From the NCBI RefSeq assembly GCF_000757385.1, contig NZ_JRHH01000001.1:558001-622000 (forward strand): a stretch of DNA of 64,000 nucleotides, read 5' to 3'. Below are positions 18,884 through 27,892 of this stretch, piece after piece. Under the pieces are notes generated by a model. The model ran no database searches and had not been told where the DNA came from. It was given only the letters and a program-made list of their open reading frames with translations. Position 1 is the first letter of the stretch; each line of letters begins with the position of its first letter. A program made the translations under genes and the position numbers. The stretch is from Flavobacterium aquatile LMG 4008 = ATCC 11947. Its GTDB lineage: Bacteria > Bacteroidota > Bacteroidia > Flavobacteriales > Flavobacteriaceae.

Positions 18884-20494
18884 ATGATGGATAAAAACCA
18901 ACTTCGAAGCACCATTTTTAAACACCTTGACGGATTGGCAACCGCGCCAGTTGCAGTAGCATTATCTAAAAAAGGAATTCTAGATTTTATTCTTCAAAAT
19001 CAAGAAGTTACTCTTGAAAGATTGGTTTTGCAATTTCGTTGCAATGAAGGTTATCTAAATGTTGGTCTCCGGGTTTTGTGCTCTCAAGGTTTTTTAGATT
19101 ATCATGTAAATAATGAAACTCAAGAAATAAAATTCGCGGTAAATAGTAAATCTAAAACCGCTTTTTCATTGTTTTATTTGTACGATGAAGTTGTCGATTT
19201 GTTGCATTTTTCAAGTCAGTTTCATCCGCGTCTATTTGAAGAAGAACCTTTTAATCGTCTGAATTTAATTTTCGAAAAATATAAAAATAACTACGGAATT
19301 ACTTTTTCTGATGATTTAGAAATTGCAGCAATTCAATACCAAATCATTAAACATGTTGAAGGTTATTTGGTTGGACCTACATTGGTTCGATTAGGAATGA
19401 ACGGAATGTTTCACAAATATTTTATGGAAAGTTCTTTCCGCGCCGAAGAATACCATAAATCACCAGAATTATTTACTAAAATTCTAGATTTCTTTGTGTT
19501 TTTAGGTTGGTTTAATGAAAAAAACGGCAACTATCAGTTCACAGAAGAGGGTTTATTTTTCGCCAAACGTGCTTCGGCTTATGGAGTTACGGTTTCCTAT
19601 TTACCAACATTTGCTAAAATTGAAGAATTAATGTTTGGAAATCCAGCAATTTTACGATTACTAGATAATGGTGCAGACGAAATTCACGTAGATAGAGAAA
19701 TGAATGTTTGGGGAAGTGGTGGTGCGCACGATACCTATTTTAAAGTAGTTGACGAAATTTTAATTGAATTATTTAACCTGCCAATTGAGCAACAACCCAA
19801 AGGAATTTTAGATATGGGTTGCGGTAACGGTGCTTTTTTACAACACATTTTCGAGGTTATCGACAGGCAAACTTTACGCGGAAAAATGCTCGACGATTAT
19901 CCGTTATTTTTAGTTGGTGCCGATTATAATCAAGCGGCTTTAAAAGTGACGCGTGCCAATTTAATAAAAGCTGATATTTGGGCAAAAGTTATTTTTGGCG
20001 ATATCGGAAGACCCGATTTGTTGAGTAGCGACTTGATGGAAAATTATAATATCGATTTGAAAGATTTATTAAATGTGCGTACTTTTTTAGATCATAATCG
20101 AATTTGGGAAACTCCAAAAAATGAAACTCCTAATAGAATAAGTACTTCAACTGGAGCTTTTGCGCATCGTGGCGTTAGAATTAGCAATAATTTGGTAGAA
20201 CAAAATTTACTAGAACATTTACAAAAGTGGTCGCCTTATGTTTCAAAATTCGGATTGTTATTAATTGAATTGCATACTATTTCACCAACTTTAACATCGT
20301 CAAATATTGGAAAATCTGCTGCAACAGCTTACGATGCAACACACGGTTTTTCAGATCAATATATAGTTGAAATTGCCGTTTTTAATAAAATTGCTGCTGA
20401 AGCCGGATTGTTTCCAGATGAAAAAATATTCAAACGTTTTCCAGATGCCGATTATGCAACTGTGAGTATTAACTTATTGAAAGGGAAAAATTAA
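18884..20494 (+). CDS. Class I SAM-dependent methyltransferase, large two-domain
   Basis: A 536-aa protein. The N-terminal part looks like a winged-helix dimerisation domain of the kind found in small-molecule O-methyltransferases, duplicated or extended (about 1-90 and 165-240). The Rossmann methyltransferase domain starts near residue 305 with motif I DMGCGNGAF (about 308-316) and an acidic strand VGADYNQ. It is longer than ordinary O-methyltransferases. The substrate is unknown. It ends convergently with the ABC importer ATPase gene, overlapping by four bases. ATG at 18884 or 18887 both fit. Confidence 0.7.
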   Translation: MMDKNQLRSTIFKHLDGLATAPVAVALSKKGILDFILQNQEVTLERLVLQFRCNEGYLNVGLRVLCSQGFLDYHVNNETQEIKFAVNSKSKTAFSLFYLYDEVVDLLHFSSQFHPRLFEEEPFNRLNLIFEKYKNNYGITFSDDLEIAAIQYQIIKHVEGYLVGPTLVRLGMNGMFHKYFMESSFRAEEYHKSPELFTKILDFFVFLGWFNEKNGNYQFTEEGLFFAKRASAYGVTVSYLPTFAKIEELMFGNPAILRLLDNGADEIHVDREMNVWGSGGAHDTYFKVVDEILIELFNLPIEQQPKGILDMGCGNGAFLQHIFEVIDRQTLRGKMLDDYPLFLVGADYNQAALKVTRANLIKADIWAKVIFGDIGRPDLLSSDLMENYNIDLKDLLNVRTFLDHNRIWETPKNETPNRISTSTGAFAHRGVRISNNLVEQNLLEHLQKWSPYVSKFGLLLIELHTISPTLTSSNIGKSAATAYDATHGFSDQYIVEIAVFNKIAAEAGLFPDEKIFKRFPDADYATVSINLLKGKN

Positions 20495-21288
20495 TTTGTA
20501 ACAATGAACTTTCCTTTTTCAGGATCAAAATAAATGTTTTCATTTTTGAATAGTGTATCAAAAACGCCTTTTGAAATCAAGTTGCACGGTTCATCTTGTT
20601 CAAATGTGGTTTCGGTCATGACAATCATTTCATCAGATAATTGAATTGCCAAATCGATATCATGTGTCGAAAATAAAATACATTTATTAGTTTCTTTGGA
20701 TAGTTTTTTCAGCAGTTTAAAAACCGAAACTTTGTGTAATAAATCCAAATGAGTTGTTGGTTCATCCAGTATAATTAAAGGCGTATCTTGTGCCAAAGCT
20801 CTTGCAATTAGTACTTTTTGAAGTTGTCCGTCGCTTATTTCGTAATGTTTTTTATCTGATAAATGATCGATTTGAGTCAGTTCAATGGCGCTGTTTATTT
20901 TCTCTAAATCGTCGTTAGATAATTTTCCAATCCAATTGGTGTAAGGTTGTCTTCCTAAAGCGATTAACTCGAAAATTGTCAAATTACTTGAAGGCAATCT
21001 TTCGGTTAAAACCACACTTAAATTTTGTGCCAATGCAACCGAATCAAAAGTTTGAATGTCTTTGTTATTCAAAAAAACAGTTCCAGAAAGTGGTTTCTGA
21101 ATTCCAGTTAAAGTTCTTAAAAGTGTCGATTTTCCAATTCCGTTGGCACCAACTAAACTGATAAGTTTGCCTTCAGATAAATTGATGTTTAAGTTTTTGG
21201 CGATGGTATTTTCGGCATTTTTAGTTTTGTAACCAATGCTTAAATTTGAAGTTGTAAGAATGTTTTTTTTGTCTTCCATTTGTATCAA
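20491..21288 (-). CDS. btuD: ABC importer ATPase, probably cobalamin (BtuD/FecE type)
   Basis: A 265-aa ABC ATPase of the FecE/BtuD type: Walker A GANGIGKST, variant signature ISDGQLQKV in place of LSGGQ, Walker B LIILDEPTTHLD and switch His in FSTHDID. It powers the FecCD-type permease encoded one base upstream. Iron-siderophore, heme and B12 importers share this fold. Cobalamin is preferred because the cobalamin-riboswitch TonB receptor lies nearby, but no riboswitch lies directly in front of this operon, so the substrate remains inference. Confidence 0.75.
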   Translation of the reverse strand: MIQMEDKKNILTTSNLSIGYKTKNAENTIAKNLNINLSEGKLISLVGANGIGKSTLLRTLTGIQKPLSGTVFLNNKDIQTFDSVALAQNLSVVLTERLPSSNLTIFELIALGRQPYTNWIGKLSNDDLEKINSAIELTQIDHLSDKKHYEISDGQLQKVLIARALAQDTPLIILDEPTTHLDLLHKVSVFKLLKKLSKETNKCILFSTHDIDLAIQLSDEMIVMTETTFEQDEPCNLISKGVFDTLFKNENIYFDPEKGKFIVTN

Positions 21289-21289
21289 A

Positions 21290-22315
21290 TTAAATCATTC
21301 TTTTTTTACTAAGCAACAACCAAATCACAACTGGCGCACCAACAATTGATGTTATCGCATTTATTGGAAGCGTAAAATCCATTCCTGGCATTTGTGAAAC
21401 CATGTCACAAAATAACATGATTATGGCTCCAATTAATATCGTTCCAAAAAATAATATTTTATGATTGCTAGTCTGAAAAAGTAGTTTTGCCAAATGCGGA
21501 ACTGCCAATCCAACAAAAGCAATTGGTCCTGCAAAAGCAGTAATACTTCCTGCTAAAATACTGGTTGCGAATATGATAATCAATCTTGATTTTTTAATAT
21601 TCAAACCTAAACTACGAGCGTAATTTTCTCCTAAAAGCAAAGCATCTAACGATTTAATAGAAAACAAACTCAATATTAGTACGATTAAAACAGCATTTGA
21701 TAAGAAAATAATATTGTTCCAAGATAGATTTCCGATACTTCCTAAACTCCAAAAAGTAAATTTTTGTAATTGTTCTGCCGTACTAAAATAGGTTAAAACC
21801 GATACGATTGCGCCAGCAAAACTGCTAAACATCAATCCGACAATTAGTACCGACATAGTGTCTCGTAATTTGTTAGAAACCAATAAAACCAATAGTAAAA
21901 CGAATAAACTTCCTAAGCAAGATGCTATAATTATTCCGAAAGACGAAAGTAACATTTCAGAGAGAAAATTTGGTAAAACTCCTGCTCCTAAAATCACAAA
22001 AGCAACTCCTAAACTCGAACCCGAACTCAAACCCAAAACATAAGGTCCGGCAAGTGGATTTCTAAATAAGGTTTGCATCAATAATCCAGAAATTGATAAT
22101 CCGATGCCAACTAAAATGGCAGTAATTGCTTTTGGTAATCTAAAATTGATGATGATGTATTCCCAAGTTTCTTTGCTTGCATTTGAACCCAACAAACTTT
22201 TAAAAACTTCTTTTAACGGAATCGCAACTTGTCCAAACGAAATATTCAATAGCAATGATACCACTAATAAAAGTAGTAAGAATGTGAATAGAAAAGTATT
22301 TCGGTTTTGGAACAT
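21290..22315 (-). CDS. btuC: ABC importer permease, probably cobalamin (BtuC/FecCD type)
   Basis: A 341-aa membrane protein with about ten helices and the FecCD/BtuC motifs RLPKAITAILVGIGLSISG, NPLAGPYVLGLSSG and GPIAFVGLAVPH. It forms the inner-membrane channel with the ATPase that follows after one base. A REP-like palindromic repeat separates it from the binding-protein gene upstream. The B12 assignment is by context. Confidence 0.78.
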   Translation of the reverse strand: MFQNRNTFLFTFLLLLLVVSLLLNISFGQVAIPLKEVFKSLLGSNASKETWEYIIINFRLPKAITAILVGIGLSISGLLMQTLFRNPLAGPYVLGLSSGSSLGVAFVILGAGVLPNFLSEMLLSSFGIIIASCLGSLFVLLLVLLVSNKLRDTMSVLIVGLMFSSFAGAIVSVLTYFSTAEQLQKFTFWSLGSIGNLSWNNIIFLSNAVLIVLILSLFSIKSLDALLLGENYARSLGLNIKKSRLIIIFATSILAGSITAFAGPIAFVGLAVPHLAKLLFQTSNHKILFFGTILIGAIIMLFCDMVSQMPGMDFTLPINAITSIVGAPVVIWLLLSKKRMI

Positions 22316-22328
22316 TTATATGTTTATA

Positions 22329-22396
22329 TGTCAATCTGAACTTGTTTCAGATTCTAAAATTTAATTGTAAGATGCTGAAATAAATTCAGCAGGACA
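22329..22396. repeat. REP-like extragenic palindromic element
   Basis: Two hairpins back to back: AATCTGAA/TTTCAGATT and GCTGAAAT/ATTCAGC, bounded by TGTC at the left and GGACA at the right. This CTGAACTTGTTTCAG / CTGAAATAAATTCAGC pattern looks like the dispersed extragenic palindromes seen in flavobacterial genomes. It is a single copy in this window and lies between btuF and btuC, where it could act as an mRNA-stabilising structure. Confidence 0.6.
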
Positions 22397-22407
22397 AAGA
22401 TTGTGTT

Positions 22408-23544
22408 TTATTTCAACTTCTCAAAAAAGAATGGTTCATAACCAACAAGTAATTCTGGGTGCAAAATTTTAACCAAATCTTTCAATACTAAATCAGGACG
22501 ATTCGGAGCCAATTCATAATACAAAACGCCACCAGTTTTCCCTTTTTTTCTTGTAAATGAATATACATTTTTATTTTGAAACGCCATGAATTGTTCATAA
22601 TGCGGATTAGCATCAGTCATTTGTTTTAACGAAGAGAATTGCCCAGATGTGATCCAGAAATCGGCCTCTTTTGCTTTTTCTAAAACCGTTTCAAAAGATA
22701 ATGATAAACTTCCTGTTCCATTGGTTTCTTTCCATAAGTAATCGCCTTGAGCATGAACTAAAAGTTGCGAACCCCAACTTGTACCTTTTGGTAAATACCA
22801 TTTATCTTCGAACATATCTCCTGCTAAAATTGTAGGTTTTGAAGTTGCCATTTTAGCAATTTCAATTGTTTTTAAAAAGTCTTTTTCAATTTTATCGAAG
22901 ATTTCGTTTGCTTCTTTTTGTTTGCCATATAATGCCCCAAAAAATTTAATCCATTCGGCTTTTCCTAGAGGAGTTTCTTCGTTCCAATCGCCGTTTAGCA
23001 TCACTTTTAAACCGCTTTTTTGCAAATTATCTAATGTTGGATTGTTGTTGTCAAGTCCGTATCCAATAATAACTTCAGGTTGTAAATCGATTAAAACTTC
23101 GGTATTTAACGATTGATTTCCGCCAAGTTCCTTTATCTTTTTAGCATCAATTAAAGTTCGAACTTTATCCGAAGAAATGTAATCTAAATTTGGAAAACCA
23201 ACTAAAGAATTTTCTTCTTTCAGCATTTCTAAAGATGGAATGTGTGTAGTAGAAGTAACGACAATATTTTTAATAGGAACATTAATTTTTAGTAATGAAT
23301 TTAAGCTATCAGGAACAATTCCATCCTTTTCTATTAAAAGATATTGATACGTTTTAGAAGCTTTTGGCCACGGATTTTTTACAGTGATAATTGTATAACC
23401 TTCATAGTTTTCAATAGAAAAACCTTTGGCATATTTAACTGTGTTTTCAGAAGAAATTTCGTTGGTAATTTTGGTTTCTTGTTTGCATTTTACAAAAAGA
23501 AAAAATAGGGTTAACGATAAACAGATTTGTAAATTACGAAGCAT
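22408..23544 (-). CDS. btuF: ABC importer substrate-binding lipoprotein, probably cobalamin (BtuF type)
   Basis: A ~378-aa TroA/BtuF-fold binding protein. It starts MLRNLQICLSLTLFFLFVKC, a lipoprotein signal. The mature part has the strand-helix pattern NIVVTSTTHIPSLEML, LIDLQPEVIIGYG and IWITSGQF-like lobes joined by a long helix. ATG 23544 is preferred over the upstream TTG at 23559, because TAnnTTTG at 23564-23557 covers that TTG. B12 is the likely ligand by context; heme or siderophore cannot be excluded. Confidence 0.72.
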   Translation of the reverse strand: MLRNLQICLSLTLFFLFVKCKQETKITNEISSENTVKYAKGFSIENYEGYTIITVKNPWPKASKTYQYLLIEKDGIVPDSLNSLLKINVPIKNIVVTSTTHIPSLEMLKEENSLVGFPNLDYISSDKVRTLIDAKKIKELGGNQSLNTEVLIDLQPEVIIGYGLDNNNPTLDNLQKSGLKVMLNGDWNEETPLGKAEWIKFFGALYGKQKEANEIFDKIEKDFLKTIEIAKMATSKPTILAGDMFEDKWYLPKGTSWGSQLLVHAQGDYLWKETNGTGSLSLSFETVLEKAKEADFWITSGQFSSLKQMTDANPHYEQFMAFQNKNVYSFTRKKGKTGGVLYYELAPNRPDLVLKDLVKILHPELLVGYEPFFFEKLK

Positions 23545-23556
23545 TCTTTTTTTTGG

Positions 23557-23564
23557 CAAAAGTA
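23557..23564 (-). promoter_or_regulatory. -7 promoter element of btuF (TACTTTTG)
   Basis: It matches TAnnTTTG on the minus strand. It leaves a leader of only a few bases before ATG 23544. Confidence 0.5.
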
Positions 23565-23629
23565 AAATAATGTTTTTACAAATTTGTCATTGTGTTACAT
23601 TTGATACAAAATCAGATCTTAATTGGTTG

Positions 23630-23637
23630 TAAATTTG
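23630..23637 (+). promoter_or_regulatory. -7 promoter element (TAAATTTG)
   Basis: It matches TAnnTTTG 14 bp before the small membrane-protein gene; a second match (TACATTTG) lies at 23596-23603. Confidence 0.4.
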
Positions 23638-23651
23638 ATAAAAGAAAAATC

Positions 23652-23768
23652 ATGAGAGATAATTCTAACACTTTTATGTATGTCGTTGCAGGTATTATTC
23701 TGCTTCACTTTATTGTAGGATTCATTTGGCTAATAATTAAATTGTCCAAAAAGAAAGATAATAAATAA
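23652..23768 (+). CDS. Small single-helix membrane protein (38 aa)
   Basis: ATG to TAA gives 38 residues: a short polar start, one strongly hydrophobic helix (about residues 9-30, with YVVAGIILLHFIVGFIWLII) and a lysine-rich tail (KLSKKKDNK) that would stay in the cytosol. A TAAATTTG element precedes it and it is divergent from btuF. It is too short for most gene finders. The helix/positive-tail shape supports a real gene, but no homologue is recognised. Confidence 0.5.
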   Translation: MRDNSNTFMYVVAGIILLHFIVGFIWLIIKLSKKKDNK

Positions 23769-23769
23769 A

Positions 23770-24618
23770 TTATTGCTTCACCAATTTATAATTTGCATTT
23801 TGACCATTTTCAAACGTAACAGCTAAAACATAAATTCCTTGATGCAAATGCGAAGATAAAATATCAAGTTTTTCTTTGGAAGTTGTATTAATCAGTTGTT
23901 TTCCTGTGGCATCAAATAGCAAGTAGTTTGAAATTAATTCTTCTGTTTGAATATTGAAATTGTTTGTAAATGGATTCGGAGAAATAATTGTTTTAGTATT
24001 TTCAAATGGTGTATTGGAAAGCGCAATTCCTCCAACAATATTTTGTGTAGATTGAACAACGGTTGTATAAGTATCAAGCGCGGTTTTAAGAAGATTTTTA
24101 TCGCAGTTACAAACTACGTCGTAATATTTTAAAAGATCATTACCAATTGATGCCGAAGGATAAGTTTGTGAATAATAAAATACATTATGATTTTGAAAAA
24201 TAGCGTTCAAACCCGCATCATTGGTAGTTATTATTCCACTACTTTCACCTATTGGCGAACCGAGATTAATATTCGATAATTTCAGTTGTACTGCATCAGT
24301 ATAGGAGCAATCATCTGATATTCTTGCAAATTGAATAACACTTGAATAATTTGTCAAGTCAGTAATTAATGCTGGAGAATAGGTGCCTGCAATTCTTACT
24401 GTTCTTTGAGAGTAGCCTGGATACGGATGAATTATATACACTTCATAATTTTGTACTCCATAATTACTTAAAATTGTATTTAAACCTGCATCATTTGATT
24501 GTGTGGAGCTTACAGGTAATCCAATGGTAGCATTTACTAACCTTATGTCCATCATTGGCGGACAAGACTGACCAAAACTAAAATTGAAAAACAATAAAAG
24601 TAGTACTACTTTTTTCAT
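23770..24618 (-). CDS. Secreted protein with T9SS type A sorting domain
   Basis: A 282-aa protein with a signal peptide (FFNFSFGQ), two similar repeats of ~90 residues each ending in a NDAGLNxI motif followed by aromatic-rich sequence (near residues 42-60 and 134-150), and a C-terminal T9SS type A domain (IISPNPFTNNFNIQ to the end). It is predicted to be exported by the type IX system. Several Cys residues suggest disulfides. The function is unknown. It is transcribed away from the cobalamin riboswitch promoter. Confidence 0.75.
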   Translation of the reverse strand: MKKVVLLLLFFNFSFGQSCPPMMDIRLVNATIGLPVSSTQSNDAGLNTILSNYGVQNYEVYIIHPYPGYSQRTVRIAGTYSPALITDLTNYSSVIQFARISDDCSYTDAVQLKLSNINLGSPIGESSGIITTNDAGLNAIFQNHNVFYYSQTYPSASIGNDLLKYYDVVCNCDKNLLKTALDTYTTVVQSTQNIVGGIALSNTPFENTKTIISPNPFTNNFNIQTEELISNYLLFDATGKQLINTTSKEKLDILSSHLHQGIYVLAVTFENGQNANYKLVKQ

Positions 24619-24673
24619 AAAGAGTTGTTTAACGGTTGCGTAAAGTTACTAATTTTTTTTAATTGCTATTAAT

Positions 24674-24703
24674 TTGCCAAATGAGTTTTAAAATCTATCT
24701 TTG
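24674..24703 (+). promoter_or_regulatory. Flavobacterial promoter (TTG-N19-TATCTTTG)
   Basis: TTG at 24674-24676 and TATCTTTG at 24696-24703 with a 19-bp spacer are a full match to the Bacteroidota consensus. Transcription would start just before the riboswitch. Confidence 0.8.
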
Positions 24704-24715
24704 CATCCGAAATAA

Positions 24716-24892
24716 GGTTGTGATTTAGAATCATTAAAATCACATTAAAAGGGAATTTGGATAAAAACCAAAGCTGTACCCGCAACTGTAAGCTATCAAG
24801 CTTGTTGTTAACTACAAAACCATTGTTCCGATACATCGGAATGAGAAGGTAAACAACAAGACGCAAGCCAGGAGACCTGCCTTTTTTATAAC
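24716..24892 (+). promoter_or_regulatory. Cobalamin (B12) riboswitch
   Basis: The conserved riboswitch blocks appear in order: AAAAGGGAA near 24747, the core GCTGTACCCGCAACTGTAAG near 24772-24792, and the B12 box AAGCCAGGAGACCTGCC near 24866-24882. A further hairpin (GAATCTT 24901-24907 with AAGATTC 24916-24922) lies just before the receptor start codon and may be the expression platform that hides the start region. It is expected to turn off the TonB receptor operon when adenosylcobalamin is abundant. Confidence 0.92.
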
Positions 24893-24928
24893 AAATATCG
24901 AATCTTCGGGAAAAAAGATTCTGAAATT

Positions 24929-26758
24929 ATGACTTTAAGAAAGCAGTTTTTATTTGCAGTTTTGTTTCTGTGCCAAGCTATTTGTGCGCAACAAGATTCT
25001 ATTACCATTTTAGACGATGTTTTAATTTCAGATCTTCAGCTTAAAAAATTCTCCAATTCGCAGTCGGTTGTAAAACTTCCAGATTCAATACTTTCTAAAA
25101 ATCGAACTTCGTTAACCACTTTATTAAACTACAATTCAGTAATTTATTTTAAAGAAAACGGACTCGGAATGGTTTCGTCAGCGTCATTTAGAGGAACAAC
25201 TGCGCAACAAACTGCGGTTATTTGGAACGGAATAAACATCAATTCACAACTTAACGGTCAAACTGATTTCAATACTATTTCTGCCAAAGATTTTAATTCG
25301 ATTTCGATTCGTGCTGGTGGCGGAAGTACTGTTTATGGAAGTAGTGCGATTGGTGGAAGTATTCATTTGAACAACGATTTAAGCTTTAGAAATAAATTTG
25401 ATAATACAATTCAAAGTAACTATGGTAGTTTCAATACGCTTGGTGTAAATTATAAAATGCAATTGGCATCTGCTAAATTTAGTTCGCAAATTAGCATTTC
25501 TAGAAATTCTTCCGATAACGATTATGACTATTTAGATTCTGATAAAAAAAACGAAAATGGACAATTTTATAACACCAGTTTCAATGTGAATTTGGGTTAT
25601 AAATTGGATTCTAAAAATATTTTGAAATTGTATAGTTATTTATTTGATGGTGAGCGCCATTTTTCGGGAACACTTGCTGCGCCTTCTAAAAGTAAGTACA
25701 ACGACTTGAATATCAGAAATTTATTAGAATGGATTGGAAGCTATAATCAATTTACATCAAAGGTAAAAGTAGCTTTTTTATCTGAAAAATATAAATATTT
25801 CGAAAATGCTGCGACTTCAATTTTTAGTGATGCCAAAGCCGAAACTTTTACTGCAAAATATGATTTATTGTATAAAGTAAATTCAAAATTAGAGTTGAAT
25901 TCGGTTGTAGATTTTACTCAAACCAAAGGTTTTGGAAGTGATATTGGCGAAAATAAAAGACAAATTGGTTCTGGAATTTTATTGCTGAAACACAGACTTT
26001 TCACTAAATTTTTATACGAAATAACGGTTCGAAAAGAAATAACCGATAATTATAAAAGTCCGGTTTTGTTTTCTGTTGGAACCAATTTTTCGGCATTTTC
26101 ATTTTATAATTTAAAGATAAACGCTTCAAGAAATTACAGAATTCCAACGTTTAACGATTTGTATTATCAAGGAAGTGGTAACTTGAATTTAAAACCAGAA
26201 AGTTCGTATCAAGTTGAAATCGGACAAGAATTTAAATTTAAAAACACCACTTTTTCACTTACCAATTATTACATAAAAATTCAGGATTTGTTACGTTGGT
26301 CACCAAGTTCAGGAGGCAATTGGACGCCTAATAATGTTGCGAAAGTTACAACTTATGGCGCCGAAATTCTATTGAATTACAACAAAAAAATAGGTAAAAA
26401 TCAATTTGATTTTACTACAACTTATGCCTACACAATATCTGAAGATGAACAAAAAAAGAAGCAATTAATTTATGTACCGTATCATAAATTCACAGCTGCT
26501 TTGGCGTATTCATTTAATAAATTGTCGGCGCATTATCAGTATTTATACAATGGTGAAGTTTTTACTTCTTCGGATAATTTTTACACACTCGACGATTATT
26601 TGGTTTCTAATTTTGGAATCGATTATCAATTTGGAAAAAAGAAATTCTTGCAACTTGGATTTGATGTACTCAATGTTTTTAATGAAAACTATCAAAGTGT
26701 TAGCACACGACCAATGCCAGGAAGAAATTACACAATAAATCTAACCTTTAATTTTTAA
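24929..26758 (+). CDS. btuB: TonB-dependent outer-membrane receptor for cobalamin (BtuB-like)
   Basis: A 609-aa receptor with a signal peptide (cleavage near AICAQ), a TonB-box-like segment near the mature start (DSITILDDVLI), a plug domain (SSASFRGTTAQQTAVIWNGI; GGGSTVYGSSAIGGSIHL) and a 22-strand-type barrel that ends in NLTFNF, with the terminal Phe typical of outer-membrane barrels. Its length matches BtuB. The cobalamin riboswitch directly in front of it gives the substrate. The beta-propeller lipoprotein gene follows after 4 bp. Confidence 0.9.
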   Translation: MTLRKQFLFAVLFLCQAICAQQDSITILDDVLISDLQLKKFSNSQSVVKLPDSILSKNRTSLTTLLNYNSVIYFKENGLGMVSSASFRGTTAQQTAVIWNGININSQLNGQTDFNTISAKDFNSISIRAGGGSTVYGSSAIGGSIHLNNDLSFRNKFDNTIQSNYGSFNTLGVNYKMQLASAKFSSQISISRNSSDNDYDYLDSDKKNENGQFYNTSFNVNLGYKLDSKNILKLYSYLFDGERHFSGTLAAPSKSKYNDLNIRNLLEWIGSYNQFTSKVKVAFLSEKYKYFENAATSIFSDAKAETFTAKYDLLYKVNSKLELNSVVDFTQTKGFGSDIGENKRQIGSGILLLKHRLFTKFLYEITVRKEITDNYKSPVLFSVGTNFSAFSFYNLKINASRNYRIPTFNDLYYQGSGNLNLKPESSYQVEIGQEFKFKNTTFSLTNYYIKIQDLLRWSPSSGGNWTPNNVAKVTTYGAEILLNYNKKIGKNQFDFTTTYAYTISEDEQKKKQLIYVPYHKFTAALAYSFNKLSAHYQYLYNGEVFTSSDNFYTLDDYLVSNFGIDYQFGKKKFLQLGFDVLNVFNENYQSVSTRPMPGRNYTINLTFNF

Positions 26759-26762
26759 TAGA

Positions 26763-27836
26763 ATGAAATTCAGTAAATTAGTATTTGTAGCTTTAGTAAG
26801 CTCGATTTTTTTAACATCTTGTAGCGACGATGATGACAATAATGAAACACCTTTGGGTAGTTATGATAATGGCGTTTTAATTTTAAATCAAGGTGGTTTT
26901 GGAAACGGAAATGCAACAATTTCTTATATATCTGAAGATTTTGTGACTCATCAAAACGATATTTTTTCGATTGTAAATCCAACTATTACGCTTGGTGATA
27001 CGGCTCAAGATATTGGTTTATATCAAGATTTGGCTTTTGTAGTTTTAAATTATTCAAATAAAATTGAAGTTGTAAATCGTTACACAATGACGCATGTTGC
27101 TACAATTTCTACAGGATTAAGTAACCCAAGATATATTGCTTTTTCAAACGGAAAAGGATTTGTAACCAATTGGGGTGATGGCGGAAGTACTTCGGACGAT
27201 TTTGTTGCTGTTTTAAATCTTTCGACTTATGCAGTTTCAAGTACAATTTCAGTTGCTGAAGGTCCAGAACGTATTGTTGAAGAAAATAATAAATTGTATG
27301 TTGCTCACGCTGGTGGATATGGTTACGGAAATACAATTTCTGTAATTAATGGTTCTACAAATACACTTTCAACTACTATAAATGTTGGAGATGTGCCAAA
27401 TTCATTAGAAGTAGAAAATGGTTCTTTGTATGTAATTTGTGGAGGAAATCCGAGTTATGCTCCTACAGAAACAGCTGGAAGTTTGGTGAAAATTAATTTG
27501 TCAAATAATTCAGTTTCAAATACGATAAGTTTTCCAGCAGCAACACATCCATCGAATTTGGCAATTGAAGATGATAAAGTTTTTTATACTATTGACGATG
27601 CTATTTTCTCAAAAGGGTTAAATGAAACGACTTTGCCAACAACTCCATTATTTACAACAACTGCCCAAGGAGTTTATGGTGTTTATAGTTTTGCAGTAGA
27701 AAATGATAAAATTTATGTAGGTGATGCAGCCGATTACAGTTCTAATGGAAAAGTATATATCTATTCTTCAACTGGAACTTTAGAACACCAATATACTGTT
27801 GGAGTAATTCCAGCGGGTTTTTACTTTAACAACTAG
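26763..27836 (+). CDS. Beta-propeller surface lipoprotein, DUF5074/BtuG-like
   Basis: A 357-aa lipoprotein (signal ending FLTSC, then SDDDDN, an acidic export-type signal for the cell surface). The mature protein is built of YncE-like blades with repeated motifs such as NKIEVVNRYT, DFVAVLNLST, NTISVINGST and GSLVKINLSN, giving about seven blades. In Bacteroides the BtuG lipoprotein has this fold, binds B12 very tightly at the surface and caps BtuB. Placement right after the riboswitch-controlled receptor supports the same role here; homology to BtuG itself needs a structure or profile comparison. Confidence 0.8.
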   Translation: MKFSKLVFVALVSSIFLTSCSDDDDNNETPLGSYDNGVLILNQGGFGNGNATISYISEDFVTHQNDIFSIVNPTITLGDTAQDIGLYQDLAFVVLNYSNKIEVVNRYTMTHVATISTGLSNPRYIAFSNGKGFVTNWGDGGSTSDDFVAVLNLSTYAVSSTISVAEGPERIVEENNKLYVAHAGGYGYGNTISVINGSTNTLSTTINVGDVPNSLEVENGSLYVICGGNPSYAPTETAGSLVKINLSNNSVSNTISFPAATHPSNLAIEDDKVFYTIDDAIFSKGLNETTLPTTPLFTTTAQGVYGVYSFAVENDKIYVGDAADYSSNGKVYIYSSTGTLEHQYTVGVIPAGFYFNN

Positions 27837-27851
27837 TTAATTAAGAATTTT

Positions 27852-27892
27852 AAAAAAGCCCAAAACTATAAATTAGATTTGGGCATTTTTTT
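27852..27892. terminator. Bidirectional terminator
   Basis: GCCCAAA (27858-27864) pairs with TTTGGGC (27878-27884), flanked by an A run and a T run between convergent genes. Confidence 0.85.

Noticed and set aside
24625..24633. TTGTTTAAC, the carH half-site, upstream of the T9SS gene
   Set aside because: A lone 9-mer is expected about once or twice by chance in AT-rich DNA of this length; no paired arm.
24669..24866. 65-codon open frame on the minus strand across the riboswitch
   Set aside because: It covers the conserved riboswitch core, which explains the sequence conservation better.
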